A stretch of DNA of 64,000 bases from Mycoplana rhizolycopersici (GTDB lineage Bacteria > Pseudomonadota > Alphaproteobacteria > Rhizobiales > Rhizobiaceae). Below are positions 10,176-20,131 of this stretch, in pieces. Position numbers and translations under genes: made by a program. The notes below the pieces were generated by a model, which was not told where the DNA came from, did not search any database, and saw nothing but the letters and a program-made list of their open reading frames with translations. Each line of letters starts with the position of its first letter. Within the stretch, counting starts at the first letter, position 1. The stretch is from positions 61,675 to 125,674 of the forward strand of contig NZ_JABXYK010000014.1 of the NCBI RefSeq assembly GCF_013378445.1. Direction: 5' to 3'.

Positions 10176-11025
10176 AGCCGAACCTCCGCCTGCTCCAGGC
10201 CTGAATGACGTTGATGAGGAGAAGCATGAGGAAGGAGATGATCAGCATGATGGTCGCGATCGCTGTCGCCGATCCGTAGTCGAACTCCTCGAGGCGGATC
10301 ACGATCAGAAGCGGGGCGATTTCCGAGACGAACGGAATGTTGCCCGCGATGAAGATGACAGAACCGTATTCGCCGATGCCGCGGGCGAGCGCCAGCGCGA
10401 AACCGGTGAGGATCGCCGGCACGAGACCGGGCAGGATGACGCGGAAGATGGTCTGGAAGCGGTTGGCACCGAGCGAGGCGGCCGCTTCCTCGACCTCCTT
10501 GCTGATCTCCTGCATCACCGGCTGGACGGTGCGGACCACGAAGGGAAGACCGATCGCGATCAGCGCGATGACGATGCCGAGCGGCGTATAGGCGACCTTG
10601 ATGCCGAGCGGCGTCAGAAAGCTACCGATCAGCCCGTTCGGCGCATAGAGCGCCGTTAGTGCAATGCCGGCAACGGCAGTCGGGATCGCGAAGGGAAGAT
10701 CGACGATGGCATCGACGATCCGGCGGCCGGGAAAGTCATAGCGCACCAGCACCCAGGCCGTGATGACGCCGAAAACGACGTTCACCACCGCTGCGATCAG
10801 CGCCGTGGAAAAGGAGACCTTCAGGGCTCCGAGCGTGCGGGCGTCGGTGATCAGGCGGAAGAAGTCGAACCAGCCAAGGGCTGCGGAGCGCCAGCCGAGT
10901 GCAGCCAGCGGAATGAGAATGATGAGCGTCAGGTAGGCCAGCGTAAACCCGAGCGTCAGTCCGAATCCCGGAATGACGCTCGGATTTTTCCAGTGCCACC
11001 GCGCAGCGCTGCGGGCGGATATCAT
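10165..11025 (-). CDS. cysT: Sulfate ABC importer permease CysT (CysU)
   Basis: 286-residue permease partner of CysW with about six helices. The EAA loop is [20 protein letters not shown], followed by [19 protein letters not shown]. CysT and CysW form a heterodimeric channel. The gene lies 22 bp downstream of the binding protein gene and overlaps cysW. Confidence 0.92.
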   Translation of the reverse strand: MISARSAARWHWKNPSVIPGFGLTLGFTLAYLTLIILIPLAALGWRSAALGWFDFFRLITDARTLGALKVSFSTALIAAVVNVVFGVITAWVLVRYDFPGRRIVDAIVDLPFAIPTAVAGIALTALYAPNGLIGSFLTPLGIKVAYTPLGIVIALIAIGLPFVVRTVQPVMQEISKEVEEAAASLGANRFQTIFRVILPGLVPAILTGFALALARGIGEYGSVIFIAGNIPFVSEIAPLLIVIRLEEFDYGSATAIATIMLIISFLMLLLINVIQAWSRRRFGYEQ

Positions 11026-11047
11026 GTGATGTCAGTTCCCCTCGGTA

Positions 11048-12067
11048 TCAGTTCCCGGGCTTGTAGACCTGATCGAAGATGCCGCCGTCACCGAAGAATT
11101 CCGGCTGCGCCTTCTTCCATCCGCCAAAGGCCTCGATCGTCACGAGTTCAAGCTTCGGAAACTTCTCAAGCAGCTTCTGATCGACGACGGACGGATCCGA
11201 CGGGCGATAGAAGTTCTTGGCCGCCAGATTCTGACCTTCCTTGCTATAAAGATACTCGAGATAGGCATTTGCAAGCTTTTCCGTTCCCTTGGCTTCGGCG
11301 TTACCCTTGACAAGCGCGACCGGGGGCTCGGCATAGATCGACAGCGTGGGCGCGACGATATCGAACTCGTCGGGGCCAAGTTCCTCCAGCGCCAGCCAGG
11401 CTTCGTTCTCCCAGGCAAGCAGCACGTCGCCGATGCCGCGCTCGACGAAGGTGGTCGTCGATCCGCGCGCACCGGTGTCGAGAACCGGCACGTGCTTGAA
11501 GAGCGTGGTGACGTATTCGGCCACCTTGACCTTGTCGCCGCCGAACTGCTTGTCGGCCCAGGCCCAGGCGGCGAGGAAGTTCCAGCGCGCGCCGCCGGAG
11601 GTCTTCGGGTTGGGGGTAATCACCTCGACGTCGTCCTTGATCAGGTCGCCCCAATCCTTGATCCCCTTGGGATTGCCCTTGCGGACGAGGAAGACGATCG
11701 TCGAGGAATAAGGCGTGGACTTGTTCGGCAACAGTTCGCGCCAGTTGTCCGGTATCTTCTTCGTATGCGCGACGATCGCGTCGATGTCGGCCTCCAGTGC
11801 GAGCGTCACGACATCAGCCTCGAGACCGTCGATGACGGCGCGCGCCTGCTTGCCGGAACCGCCATGCGACTGCTGTATCGTGACGTCCTCGCCGGTCTCC
11901 GCCTTCCAGTGCGCCGCAAACGCGGCGTTGTACTGCTTGTAGAGTTCGCGGGTCGGATCGTAGGACACGTTGAGCAGCGTCGTCTGCGCCCAGGCGCCCG
12001 GAACACTGCCGACCGCAAGGCCGACACCGAGCAGAGCTGCACCTAACCTTTTGGAAAAAATAGACAT
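11048..12067 (-). CDS. cysP: Periplasmic sulfate-binding protein
   Basis: 339-residue periplasmic receptor of the sulfate importer (Sbp/CysP group). The signal peptide covers about residues 1-27, ending GSVPGAWAQ. The mature protein carries [13 protein letters not shown] and [10 protein letters not shown], the anion-contacting segments of sulfate-binding proteins, and [15 protein letters not shown] placed the start at ATG 12067, preceded by GGGAG, although the frame extends ten codons upstream. Whether it is the cysP or the sbp orthologue is not certain. Confidence 0.9.
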   Translation of the reverse strand: MSIFSKRLGAALLGVGLAVGSVPGAWAQTTLLNVSYDPTRELYKQYNAAFAAHWKAETGEDVTIQQSHGGSGKQARAVIDGLEADVVTLALEADIDAIVAHTKKIPDNWRELLPNKSTPYSSTIVFLVRKGNPKGIKDWGDLIKDDVEVITPNPKTSGGARWNFLAAWAWADKQFGGDKVKVAEYVTTLFKHVPVLDTGARGSTTTFVERGIGDVLLAWENEAWLALEELGPDEFDIVAPTLSIYAEPPVALVKGNAEAKGTEKLANAYLEYLYSKEGQNLAAKNFYRPSDPSVVDQKLLEKFPKLELVTIEAFGGWKKAQPEFFGDGGIFDQVYKPGN

Positions 12068-12097
12068 TTGCCACTCCCTCACAGTTTTGATGAACAA

Positions 12098-12125
12098 ACT
12101 CTATCTAGTTAGTAGAATTAGTCAA
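12098..12125 (-). promoter_or_regulatory. Candidate promoter of the cysPTWA operon
   Basis: An AT-rich pocket in otherwise GC-rich DNA. On the minus strand TTGACT (12120-12125) and TAGAGT (12098-12103) are separated by 16 bases, resembling a sigma-70 promoter. The transcript would begin about 25 bp before the cysP start codon. The tract also contains CTA/TAG half-sites that could bind a cysteine-responsive regulator. This rests on motif reading only. Confidence 0.35.
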
Positions 12126-12629
12126 CATTGAAGGCGAACTTCGCAAAAGTCGTTCCCTGCAGCGCGCGGGAAGGCAAAACCGTTCCCGGCGAACAGGCGC
12201 AGGCGACATGCTTCTGCCGGGAAAACCCCGGCCGGGGAAATGCCACGGGCACCTCAACGAGCGCCGGCGGAGTTCCATTGTGCATAGTTTCAGCGCGTCT
12301 GGAAGGCTTCCGCGCCGACGCTTGCAATGCCATCGTTTTGTTGCGCACGCGTCAAAAAGGGCACCCCGGCCGAGGCGCCGCGAAAGGGCAGACGGCCACG
12401 GCAGGACCTGGGCAGTTGGCAAAGCCGCCCGGCGCGGCGCAGTGGCCGTCCCCGCCGCAAGCTGCCGCCGGCTTCGGTTCGCCCGTGCGCGTGAGGGCGG
12501 CAGGATTTCTGCCGCAGGCGCGAGATGGAGAGATATTTGCTCCGAGCCGAAAGGAATGGAAATCCGTTTTTCTGTCCGCTTGCGAAGGCGCCTGCGATAA
12601 TCCGGCCAACTTTGGACAGGGCCTTTCCC
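12126..12629. other. Control region between the divergent cys operons
   Basis: About 500 bp with no supported gene. Open frames here on both strands show Arg/Ala/Gly-rich translations typical of non-coding GC-rich DNA. It must hold the cysHDN promoter and probably a shared regulator site. I saw no clear riboswitch or attenuator. Confidence 0.5.
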
Positions 12630-13379
12630 ATGACTGCAGTGACGGAACATAGCGCCGCAAAGACGCTCAACGAACAACTCGGCGAACGCGATCTCGCCGC
12701 CCGGCTGGCGCTGGTTGCAAGCCTCGGCGGACGCGCGGTCTTCACCACCAGCCTCGGCATCGAGGATCAGGTCATCACCGCGGCGATCGGCCTGAACCGC
12801 CTTCCGATCGACGTGGCCACGCTTGAGACCGGCCGGCTCTTCAAGGAGACCGTCGATCTCATCGACGAGACCGAGGAACGCTTCGGCATCGAGATCACCC
12901 GCTTCCACCCACGGAAGGACGATCTCGATGAATTCATCGCCAAGTACGGCGTGAACGGCTTCTACGAAAGCGTCGAAGCGAGACATGCCTGTTGTGGCGC
13001 GCGCAAGCTGAAGCCGCTTGCGCGCGCACTCGAAGGGGCATCCTTCTGGATCACCGGCCTGCGCCGCGGCCAGTCCGGCAACCGGGCGGAAACGCCCTTT
13101 GCCGAGTACGACGCCGAGCGCAACCTGATCAAGGTGAACCCCCTTGCCGACTGGGATCTCGAGACGATCAACGCCTACGTGGCCGAGAACGCCGTGCCGG
13201 TAAACCCGCTGCACGCGCGCGGCTACCCGTCGATCGGCTGCGAGCCCTGCACCCGCGCCATCAAGCCGGGGGAACCCGAGCGTGCCGGCCGCTGGTGGTG
13301 GGAAAACGACGAGAAGCGCGAATGCGGTCTCCACGTTCCCGAAGCCGCCATACCTTCGCTCAATTCCAGTTCTCTCTAA
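12630..13379 (+). CDS. cysH: Assimilatory adenylylsulfate (APS) reductase CysH
   Basis: Reduces APS to sulfite with thioredoxin in cytoplasmic sulfate assimilation. 249 residues. The iron-sulfur cysteines Cys121-Cys122 (ACCGARK) and Cys204/Cys207 (GCEPC) are present, which separates APS reductases from cluster-free PAPS reductases. The catalytic Cys232 is in RECGLH. The ATG at 12630 fits family similarity; the frame extends upstream without support. It is first in cysH-cysD-cysN, and the lack of a CysC kinase domain in the cluster agrees with direct APS reduction. Confidence 0.93.
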   Translation: MTAVTEHSAAKTLNEQLGERDLAARLALVASLGGRAVFTTSLGIEDQVITAAIGLNRLPIDVATLETGRLFKETVDLIDETEERFGIEITRFHPRKDDLDEFIAKYGVNGFYESVEARHACCGARKLKPLARALEGASFWITGLRRGQSGNRAETPFAEYDAERNLIKVNPLADWDLETINAYVAENAVPVNPLHARGYPSIGCEPCTRAIKPGEPERAGRWWWENDEKRECGLHVPEAAIPSLNSSSL

Positions 13380-13419
13380 GGCCGCACGGCCGCACGAATT
13401 TTTCCGGAGACACAAACGA

Positions 13420-14373
13420 ATGTCCGATAACCGCAACGAAGCGGAAGCCAGGAGCGCCGCGGCTTCCAAGCCGCCGCTAGACCCGCATCTGAAGGCGCTC
13501 GAAAACGAGGCCATCCACATCTTCCGCGAGGTCGCCGCCGAATTCGAACGGCCGGTGATGCTCTATTCGATCGGCAAGGACAGCTCCGTCCTGCTGCACC
13601 TCGCCCGCAAGGCCTTCCATCCCGGCCGCGTCCCCTTCCCGCTGCTGCACGTCAACACGGGCTGGAAGTTTGCCGAGATGATCGCCTTCCGCGACGAGAT
13701 CGTGAAGCGCTACGACCTCGACCTGATCGAGCACATCAACCCGCGCGGTGCTGCCGAAAACGTGACGCCGTTCACGCACGGCTCGGCGCGCTACACCGAC
13801 ATCATGAAGACGGAAGCGCTGCGCCAGGCGCTCGACGCCGGCAAGTACGACGCGGCCTTCGGCGGCGCACGACGCGACGAGGAAGCCTCGCGCGCCAAGG
13901 AACGCATCTACTCGTTCCGCACGCCCGACCACCGCTGGGACCCGCGCAACCAGCGCCCGGAGCTGTGGAACGTCTACAACGGCATGATCAACCGCGGCGA
14001 AAGCGTGCGCGCCTTCCCGCTGTCGAACTGGACCGAGGTCGACATCTGGCGCTACATCCAGGCCGAGAACATCCCGATCGTGCCGCTCTACTTCGCCGAG
14101 AAGCGCCCCTACATCGAGCGCGACGGCATGATGATCCTCGCCGAGGACCCGCGGCTGGAGCTTCTGCCCGGTGAGGCGAAGCAGGAAGGACTGATCCGCT
14201 TCCGCACGCTGGGTTGCTTCCCGCTGACCGGTGCGATCCGCTCCACCGCGACCACGCTGGACGACATCATTTCGGAGCTCGAGACGGCGACCGTCTCCGA
14301 ACGCCAGGGCCGCGCGATCGACCGCGACCAGTCCGGCTCCATGGAAAAGAAGAAGCGCGAAGGGTATTTCTGA
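13420..14373 (+). CDS. cysD: Sulfate adenylyltransferase small subunit CysD
   Basis: 317-residue catalytic subunit that forms APS from ATP and sulfate. The PP-loop style motif [12 protein letters not shown] is near residue 50, and [16 protein letters not shown] and [10 protein letters not shown] are diagnostic CysD segments. A CCGGAGA sequence precedes ATG 13420. It lies 40 bp after cysH and one base before the cysN start. Confidence 0.94.
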   Translation: MSDNRNEAEARSAAASKPPLDPHLKALENEAIHIFREVAAEFERPVMLYSIGKDSSVLLHLARKAFHPGRVPFPLLHVNTGWKFAEMIAFRDEIVKRYDLDLIEHINPRGAAENVTPFTHGSARYTDIMKTEALRQALDAGKYDAAFGGARRDEEASRAKERIYSFRTPDHRWDPRNQRPELWNVYNGMINRGESVRAFPLSNWTEVDIWRYIQAENIPIVPLYFAEKRPYIERDGMMILAEDPRLELLPGEAKQEGLIRFRTLGCFPLTGAIRSTATTLDDIISELETATVSERQGRAIDRDQSGSMEKKKREGYF

Positions 14374-14374
14374 G

Positions 14375-15853
14375 ATGACCGCATCCGCCACCGCTACCGT
14401 TGCCGCCTTTCCGGCCGTCGAGACCGAACGCGCATCGCGCGATTCGCGTCCGCTCCGGCTGATCACCTGCGGCAGCGTCGACGACGGCAAGTCGACCCTG
14501 ATCGGCCGTCTGCTCTGGGATACCAAGGCCGTCAAGGAAGACCAGGCCGCCACCCTTCAGCGTGATTCCTCCGGCAAGCAGAACGATCTCGGCCTGCCCG
14601 ACTTCGCGCTTCTGCTCGACGGCCTGCAGGCCGAGCGCGAGCAGGGCATCACCATCGACGTCGCCTACCGCTATTTCTCGACCGACCGGCGCTCGTTCAT
14701 CGTCGCCGACACGCCCGGCCACGAGCAGTACACCCGCAACATGGCGACCGGCGCGTCTACCGCCGACCTCGCCGTGCTGCTCGTCGACGCCCGCACCGGC
14801 ATCCTCGAGCAGACCCGCCGTCACGCGACCATCGCCACCCTGATGGGCATCCGCCAGTTCGTGCTGGCCGTCAACAAGATCGACCTGACCGGCTACGACC
14901 GCGCCCGGTTCGACGAGATCAGCCACGAGTTCAAGGAACTGGCGCTGTCGCTCGGCGTCAAGCAGATCACCGCGATCCCGGTCTCCGCACTGAAGGGCGA
15001 GAACGTCGTCTATGACGGCCGCGCCTCCATGCCCTGGTACGAGGGCCCGACGCTCGTCGAGACGCTGGAGAAGGCCACCGTCCGCTCCAACCAGACGGTC
15101 GGCTTCCGCCTGCCCGTCCAGCGCGTCTCGCGCCCGGGCGAAAGCTTCCGCGGCTATCAGGGCACGGTTGCCGGCGGTGCGGTCAAGCCCGGCGACAGCG
15201 TCGTCGTGCTGCCCTCCGGCATGGTCGCCAACGTCAAACAGATCGTCACCTTCGATCTCGTGCGCAATGCCGCCGTCGCCGGCGACGCGATTACGCTTGT
15301 TCTCGACCGGCAGGTGGACGTCTCGCGTGGGGACATGATCGTCTCGATCGACAGCCAGCCGATGACGGGGCGCAAATTCGACGCGCAGATCGTGGCGCTG
15401 CAGCCGGAAGGCATCGAGCCCGGCAAGCGCTACTGGCTGAAGAGCGGTAGCCGCCGCCAGCGCGTCAGCGTCACGCCAGCGAGCCAGCTGGATCTCAAGA
15501 GCGGCAAGTGGAACGCGGCCGAGGCGCTGCCGATGAACGCGATCGGCAAGGTGGCGCTGACCTTCGACGAGCAGGCGATCTTCGATACCTACGAGCAGAA
15601 CCGCACCACCGGCGCGTTCATCCTGATCGACCCGGACACGCACAACACGATTGCGGGCGGCATGATCACCGGCCGGCATTCCGAACTCGGCGGCATCCAC
15701 AAGGGCGACGAGCGGGTGATCCTGTCGCTGCCGGCCGATCTTGCCGACAAGCTGATGGCGACCGAGATCTTTTCCAGCCGCCGCCACGACGCCGAGGTGC
15801 GCCACACCAACGCCGGCCGTGCAGCGGAACTCCTGGCCGGCCTGGACGAGTAA
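14375..15853 (+). CDS. cysN: Sulfate adenylyltransferase GTPase subunit CysN
   Basis: 492-residue EF-Tu-like GTPase whose GTP hydrolysis drives APS synthesis by CysD. The G1 motif GSVDDGKST is near residue 34, followed by DTPGHEQYTRNMATGAS (G3) and NKID (G4), then the beta-barrel domains. It ends without the APS kinase domain found in NodQ/CysNC fusions. The start (ATG 14375) is one base after the cysD stop. A strong hairpin 28 bp downstream ends the operon. Confidence 0.94.
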   Translation: MTASATATVAAFPAVETERASRDSRPLRLITCGSVDDGKSTLIGRLLWDTKAVKEDQAATLQRDSSGKQNDLGLPDFALLLDGLQAEREQGITIDVAYRYFSTDRRSFIVADTPGHEQYTRNMATGASTADLAVLLVDARTGILEQTRRHATIATLMGIRQFVLAVNKIDLTGYDRARFDEISHEFKELALSLGVKQITAIPVSALKGENVVYDGRASMPWYEGPTLVETLEKATVRSNQTVGFRLPVQRVSRPGESFRGYQGTVAGGAVKPGDSVVVLPSGMVANVKQIVTFDLVRNAAVAGDAITLVLDRQVDVSRGDMIVSIDSQPMTGRKFDAQIVALQPEGIEPGKRYWLKSGSRRQRVSVTPASQLDLKSGKWNAAEALPMNAIGKVALTFDEQAIFDTYEQNRTTGAFILIDPDTHNTIAGGMITGRHSELGGIHKGDERVILSLPADLADKLMATEIFSSRRHDAEVRHTNAGRAAELLAGLDE

Positions 15854-15880
15854 TCGCGAACGGGACATTTTGACAGATCG

Positions 15881-15902
15881 AAGGGGCCCTCGCGGCCCCT
15901 TT
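15881..15902 (+). terminator. Terminator after cysN
   Basis: AAGGGGCC, loop CTCGC, GGCCCCTT: a perfect eight-pair stem ending in a short T run. It lies 28 bp after the cysN stop and fits a rho-independent terminator of cysHDN. Confidence 0.8.
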
Positions 15903-16124
15903 GCATTTCCCCCGTCCTGCTGCGGATGCCCTTCCTCGTGACATCCGGATTAAAGAAACAGGCGGGCATTTCGTGCGGGGGAGCGCCCTCAAGCGCTTCG
16001 CGGTCTTTCCGATCGGCGCCTGACGCATTAGGTCTGCGATTCTACGCATGTCATTGCCGCAAGACCGCCGCACGGTTTTGCGCGACATGCTCCGGCATTT
16101 CAAGGCGAGGGAACGGGCGGCATC

Positions 16125-16343
16125 ATGAATGAGGACAAGTCGGAGATTGCCGCCCTTCTGAAGGCGATGGCCGAAAGCCCCCGGCGTGACAACAGCACTT
16201 ATCACAAGGCGATGGCCGAAGCGCGGCAAGCCTTCGAGGACGCCGAAGCGGCCCTGGGCGGGCCGCTGCAGGTGAAGACCAAGACGAAGTTGACCCGCAA
16301 GGGCCGCTACGTGGTGAAGTGGACGTTCAGCCGCGCGGATTGA
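16125..16343 (+). CDS. Small hypothetical protein
   Basis: 72 residues, beginning MNEDKSEIAALLKAMAE, charged and helical, with a basic C-terminal segment (KTKTKLTRKGRYVVKWTF). A purine-rich GCGAGGGAACGGG precedes the ATG. Protein-like composition and the lack of a better competing frame support it. No family recognised. Confidence 0.5.
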   Translation: MNEDKSEIAALLKAMAESPRRDNSTYHKAMAEARQAFEDAEAALGGPLQVKTKTKLTRKGRYVVKWTFSRAD

Positions 16344-16419
16344 GCGTTCAGATGCCGTTGCGGCTTGCACCGGCAGCGGCAGAATTGCCGGCGCGTCAGC
16401 CGCCCGGTGGGCACGCCGT

Positions 16420-17499
16420 TTAGGTGGCCGACGCTGCCGAGCGCGCCAGCCCGTGCGCCACCAGCCGGCCGATCAGTTCGGCATAGCCGACCCCGCTTGC
16501 TTCCATCGCCTTGGGATACATGCTGATATTGGTGAAGCCGGGAATGGTGTTCACCTCGTTGACGAGGAAGCCGCCGTCCGCCTTGACGAAGAAATCGACG
16601 CGCGCCATGCCATCGCAGCCGACCGCGCGGAAGGCCTTGGCCGCCGTGTCGCGCAGCGCCTTTTCGATGTCTCCGGGCAATTCAGCCGGAACCTTCAGCG
16701 CCGCACCGTCGGCATCGATATATTTCGCGTCATAGGTATAGAAGCCGTGGCTTTGGGCGGGCACGATCTCCCCTGGGCGGGAGACGAACAGACCGCCCCG
16801 CTCGTCCTCCAGAACGCTGCATTCGATCTCGCGGCCGCGGATGAACTCCTCCACCAGCAGCTTTGGGTCATGCCGGAAGCCCTCGGCGAGGGCTGCCTCA
16901 TAATCTGCCTGGCTTTCGACCTTGCTGACCCCGACGGACGACCCCTGCCGGGCGGGCTTGACGAAGACCGGAAGGCCAAGCGCGCGCTGGAGCTCCGCGA
17001 AGGTCGGGGTCTGGCCTTGAAAGATCGTGACGGAACGGGCGGCAGGTACGCCCGCCTCGTTCATCAGCCGTTTGGCGATGTCCTTGTCGAGCGCCGCCGC
17101 AGAACCGAGGATGCCGCAGCCGACCAGCGGAACGCGCGCCACCTCCGCCAGCCCCTGCACCGAGCCGTCCTCGCCGTAAAGGCCGTGCAGGACGGGAAAC
17201 AGGATGTCGGCCTTCGGCAGTTCCGCGGCAGTGCCTGCGGCGGGTATCGCCAGCATCCGCCCTCGCCCGCCGGGCAGCAGGCAGATCTCGGTGCCGCCGG
17301 ACGGCTTTTCGAGTTCGCCGTTCGCGAAGCTGCTCAGCAACCACTGCCCATCGCGGGTGACGAATACCGGCACTGCATCGTATCGTGCCGGATCCAGCGC
17401 GCGCATGACATTGGTGGCTGAAAGCACCGATACGTCATGCTCCGACGAGCGTCCGCCGAACAGCACGACGATGCGCAGTCTGGTTGTCGTTCCGGCCAT
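16420..17499 (-). CDS. ddl: D-alanine--D-alanine ligase (DdlA type)
   Basis: Joins two D-alanines with ATP for peptidoglycan precursors, in the cytoplasm. 359 residues, the longer DdlA-like class. LFGGRSSEHDVSVLSA is the N-terminal signature, VFVKPARQGSSVGVSKV the ATP-grasp loop, and ARVDFFV plus NEVNTIPGFTNISMYP the magnesium and substrate site. Two ATGs are adjacent (17502 and 17499); the second is better spaced from AAGGGG. It is away from a division cluster, so it may be a second Ddl copy. Confidence 0.92.
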   Translation of the reverse strand: MAGTTTRLRIVVLFGGRSSEHDVSVLSATNVMRALDPARYDAVPVFVTRDGQWLLSSFANGELEKPSGGTEICLLPGGRGRMLAIPAAGTAAELPKADILFPVLHGLYGEDGSVQGLAEVARVPLVGCGILGSAAALDKDIAKRLMNEAGVPAARSVTIFQGQTPTFAELQRALGLPVFVKPARQGSSVGVSKVESQADYEAALAEGFRHDPKLLVEEFIRGREIECSVLEDERGGLFVSRPGEIVPAQSHGFYTYDAKYIDADGAALKVPAELPGDIEKALRDTAAKAFRAVGCDGMARVDFFVKADGGFLVNEVNTIPGFTNISMYPKAMEASGVGYAELIGRLVAHGLARSAASAT

Positions 17500-17757
17500 C
17501 ATTGTCCCCTTGAGTTGGAATCGATCTTCTCCGGCATCGGGTCGATTTGAGGCGGAATTATGCAGCGTCCAGAAAGTGTTACGACTATTGCCCGGAAATT
17601 TCAGGTCGGCGCTGTCGTGTTTCGCCGGAGCTCGGAAGGGCTCTCGCACCCGCAACCGTCTAAAAAAGAGCCATAAGGATCCGCTATATATTTTCCATTA
17701 TGCTAATATAAAGTCGCCGCGTCGCTGACGCCGGCGATCTCATCGGGGGTTTGAGCT

Positions 17758-18486
17758 TTGAGGGCACCCTTCGCGCATCTGCCGGCGCTGGGCTGCGCGC
17801 TGCTTCTGTCGGCAGCGCCGCCAACCTCCCGCGCCGGCCCGTGCGTCGATCTCGCGCTGGTGCTTGCCGTGGACGGATCGGGGAGCATTACGGATGCAGA
17901 GTTTGCTTTCCAGCAAGATGCAATCGCGGCCGCACTCCGCGCGCCGGACGTCCGTCGCGCAATGCACGAAGCCGGCGTCGTGGCCCTTGGCGCAGTGTTC
18001 TGGGGAGACGGTGAATTCCCGGTTCAGGCGATCGGCTGGCATGTCGTGCTGCGTGGCGCCGGCGGCGAAGCACTCGCAAGCCGGATCGAAAATACGCCGC
18101 GGCTGGTGTTTGGCAATACCGATATCGGCAACGGGCTATGGTCCGCGCTCGATATGCTTGCCGAACCCGCCATGTGCGCGGTTCGCAGCGTGGTCAACGT
18201 CTCGGGCGACGGCATCGAGACGATCGCACCGAAGAGGCGGCGGGTCGTATCCCTTCCAGCTGCACGTGAACGGGCAATGACGATGGGCGTCACCGTGAAC
18301 GCGCTGACGGTCTCGAACGACGTGCCGGGCCTTGCCTCCTACTATGCCGGCAGCGTCATTGCCGGCAGGGGAGCCTTCGTCATGGACGTCCGCAACAACG
18401 ACGATTTCGCCGCAGCCATCAAGCGAAAGCTCATCCGGGAGATATTGCCACAATCCGTGGCATCGCTAGGGGATGGAGCCCGGTAG
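17758..18486 (+). CDS. Secreted DUF1194 protein with a vWA-like fold
   Basis: 242 residues with a signal peptide (LGCALLLSAAPPTSRA) and a metal-site motif DGSGS at residues 39-43, as in von Willebrand factor A domains. The VVNVSGDG segment fits the second metal loop. It is likely periplasmic; the function is unknown. The start is TTG at 17758, with GGGGG about 11 bases upstream. Confidence 0.75.
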   Translation: MRAPFAHLPALGCALLLSAAPPTSRAGPCVDLALVLAVDGSGSITDAEFAFQQDAIAAALRAPDVRRAMHEAGVVALGAVFWGDGEFPVQAIGWHVVLRGAGGEALASRIENTPRLVFGNTDIGNGLWSALDMLAEPAMCAVRSVVNVSGDGIETIAPKRRRVVSLPAARERAMTMGVTVNALTVSNDVPGLASYYAGSVIAGRGAFVMDVRNNDDFAAAIKRKLIREILPQSVASLGDGAR

Positions 18487-18576
18487 CGGTGAACCGCAAA
18501 CGCCTCCCGTCCGCCGCCCGAATTTAGCGTATGCCGCCGGAAAGCGTTTTCGACGGCATGCACCTGCTAAAGCGTA

Positions 18577-18654
18577 TCAGAAAAAGAAGTACCAGAGCAG
18601 GAGAACGACAAAGAGCGGAACGCCCATCAGCCACAGGATCAATGCACGAACCAT
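18577..18654 (-). CDS. 25-residue single-helix membrane protein
   Basis: A very short frame starting MVRALILWLMGVPL and ending WYFFF. It is almost entirely one transmembrane helix with a single N-terminal Arg. GGAGG lies five bases before the ATG, an excellent ribosome binding site. Similar tiny proteins of the form M-R-x-L-x-W-x-x-G-x-P are common in proteobacteria and usually unannotated. An in-frame ATG four codons upstream (18666) would give 29 residues but lacks such a site. Confidence 0.7.
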   Translation of the reverse strand: MVRALILWLMGVPLFVVLLLWYFFF

Positions 18655-18739
18655 CTTTTCCTCCATCTGCAAAAAAGCCGTTGCGGAAAGAATGTCCGGC
18701 GTCCGCCTTTGTTCCGTCCGGCACATCCCGCCCAAAGAG

Positions 18740-18768
18740 AAAGCCCCGCGACATGATCGCGGGGCTTT
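18740..18768. terminator. Terminator between prsE and the small membrane protein gene
   Basis: AAAGCCCCGCGA, loop CATGA, TCGCGGGGCTTT: a twelve-pair perfect stem flanked by A and T runs. It lies about 28 bp after the prsE stop on the minus strand. It would stop prsDE transcripts and isolate the 25-residue gene downstream. Confidence 0.85.
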
Positions 18769-18796
18769 CCAATCTTCGGCCGGGGCCGGGCGCGGA

Positions 18797-20101
18797 CTAC
18801 CGCTCCCGGAAGGCCTTGGCGAAATAGTCGCCGAGCGGCTTGATCAGATATTCCAGCGGCGAGCGCTCGGAGGTCTGGATGAAAGTCTCGACCGGCATGC
18901 CGGGGATGACGTGCTTGTCGCCGAGCTTCAGCATCTCGCCGGAATCCGGCTTGATCTCCGCCTGATAGTAGGTCGCGCCGGTGCGCTGGTCCTGCAGAAC
19001 GTCCGCGGCCACCTTGGTGACATGGCCGAAGATTTCCGGCGTCGAGCGGTGGTCGAAGGCACCGAAGCGGATATGAGCCACCTGGCCGACATGGACCTGG
19101 TCGATCTGCGTCGGCGAGATCTGCGTCTTGATGACGAGGTCGTTTTCCTGCGGGATGATGTAGAGCAGCGGATCGGCCGGCTTGATGACCGACTTCAGCG
19201 CATGCACCTGCATGCCGAGGATGACGCCCGGAACCGGCGCGGTGATGTCCATGCGGCTCAGCGTTTCGAGCTTGGCGGTGCGGTTTTCCTTGAGCTCGGC
19301 GATCTTCGCCTCGATCTCGCGCAACGAGGTCGTCGCCTCCTCGCGCATGTCGGAATCGATATTGAGGACGGCGAGCTCGATCTCGGCGACCTTGCCGGCA
19401 TTTTCCGCGATGCTGGACTTCGCCTGGCTGATGGTGCCGGCGATATCGGCCTCCTCGCGCTGCAGCTGCAGCACGCGGCTGGCATTGGTCAGGGACTTCT
19501 GCAGAAGCTTGTTCTGCGCGTCGAGTTCCTGCTCGATCAGTTTCAGCTGCGTCTCCAGGGCGGCGATGCGGCTGTCCAGGCCTTCGTTCTGCTTGGCGAT
19601 CTGCTTCTTCTTCTCGCTGAGCTGGCCGATCTTCTTCTCGCGGGTTTCCCGGCGCGCCTCCATCAGGCGCGTCTGCCCCTCGACGATTTCCTGGACCTCG
19701 GGGTCGGTCTTTGCCCGTTCGATGAGTTCGGGATCGAAGCGGATTTCCGCCTTGTCGTCCTGTTCGGCCATCAGGCGGGCTGCCGTGCCCATGAGGCTGA
19801 ACAGCTGGTTTTCGATGACGGCGAGTTCCGACCGGTCGAACGTGTCGTCGAGGCGCATCAGCACATCGCCGGCTTTGACCGTGTCGCCTTCCTGCACGTT
19901 GATCTTGCCGACGACGCCGCCGGTCAGATGCTGCACGACCTGGCGGTTGCTCGCCACTTCGATGATGCCGCTGGCGACGACGGCGCCGTTGATCCGGGTC
20001 AGGGCCGCCCATGCCCCCATGCCGCCCAGCAGCAGGAAGACCGTGGCATAGCCTATGAGAGCATAGCTCCGACCGCTCCATTTCTTGTTCATGGTGTCCA
20101 A
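18797..20101 (-). CDS. prsE: Type I secretion membrane fusion protein PrsE (HlyD family)
   Basis: 434-residue periplasmic adaptor anchored by one N-terminal helix (YALIGYATVFLLLGGMGAWAAL). A lipoyl-like half-motif (GKINVQEGDTVKAGDVLMRL) is followed by a long coiled coil at about 100-290 (rich in E, K, Q and L) and the beta-barrel domain. It joins the PrsD ATPase to an outer membrane TolC. It is 30 bp downstream of prsD and followed by a terminator. Confidence 0.9.
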   Translation of the reverse strand: MDTMNKKWSGRSYALIGYATVFLLLGGMGAWAALTRINGAVVASGIIEVASNRQVVQHLTGGVVGKINVQEGDTVKAGDVLMRLDDTFDRSELAVIENQLFSLMGTAARLMAEQDDKAEIRFDPELIERAKTDPEVQEIVEGQTRLMEARRETREKKIGQLSEKKKQIAKQNEGLDSRIAALETQLKLIEQELDAQNKLLQKSLTNASRVLQLQREEADIAGTISQAKSSIAENAGKVAEIELAVLNIDSDMREEATTSLREIEAKIAELKENRTAKLETLSRMDITAPVPGVILGMQVHALKSVIKPADPLLYIIPQENDLVIKTQISPTQIDQVHVGQVAHIRFGAFDHRSTPEIFGHVTKVAADVLQDQRTGATYYQAEIKPDSGEMLKLGDKHVIPGMPVETFIQTSERSPLEYLIKPLGDYFAKAFRER

Positions 20102-20131
20102 TTCCTGTTCTGTCTCGCGCCTTGAAGCGTC

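Noticed and set aside
14267..15868. 533-codon open frame opposite cysN
   Set aside because: Antisense shadow of a well-defined gene.
18473..20125. 550-codon plus-strand frame over prsE
   Set aside because: Shadow; the minus strand has all HlyD-family features.
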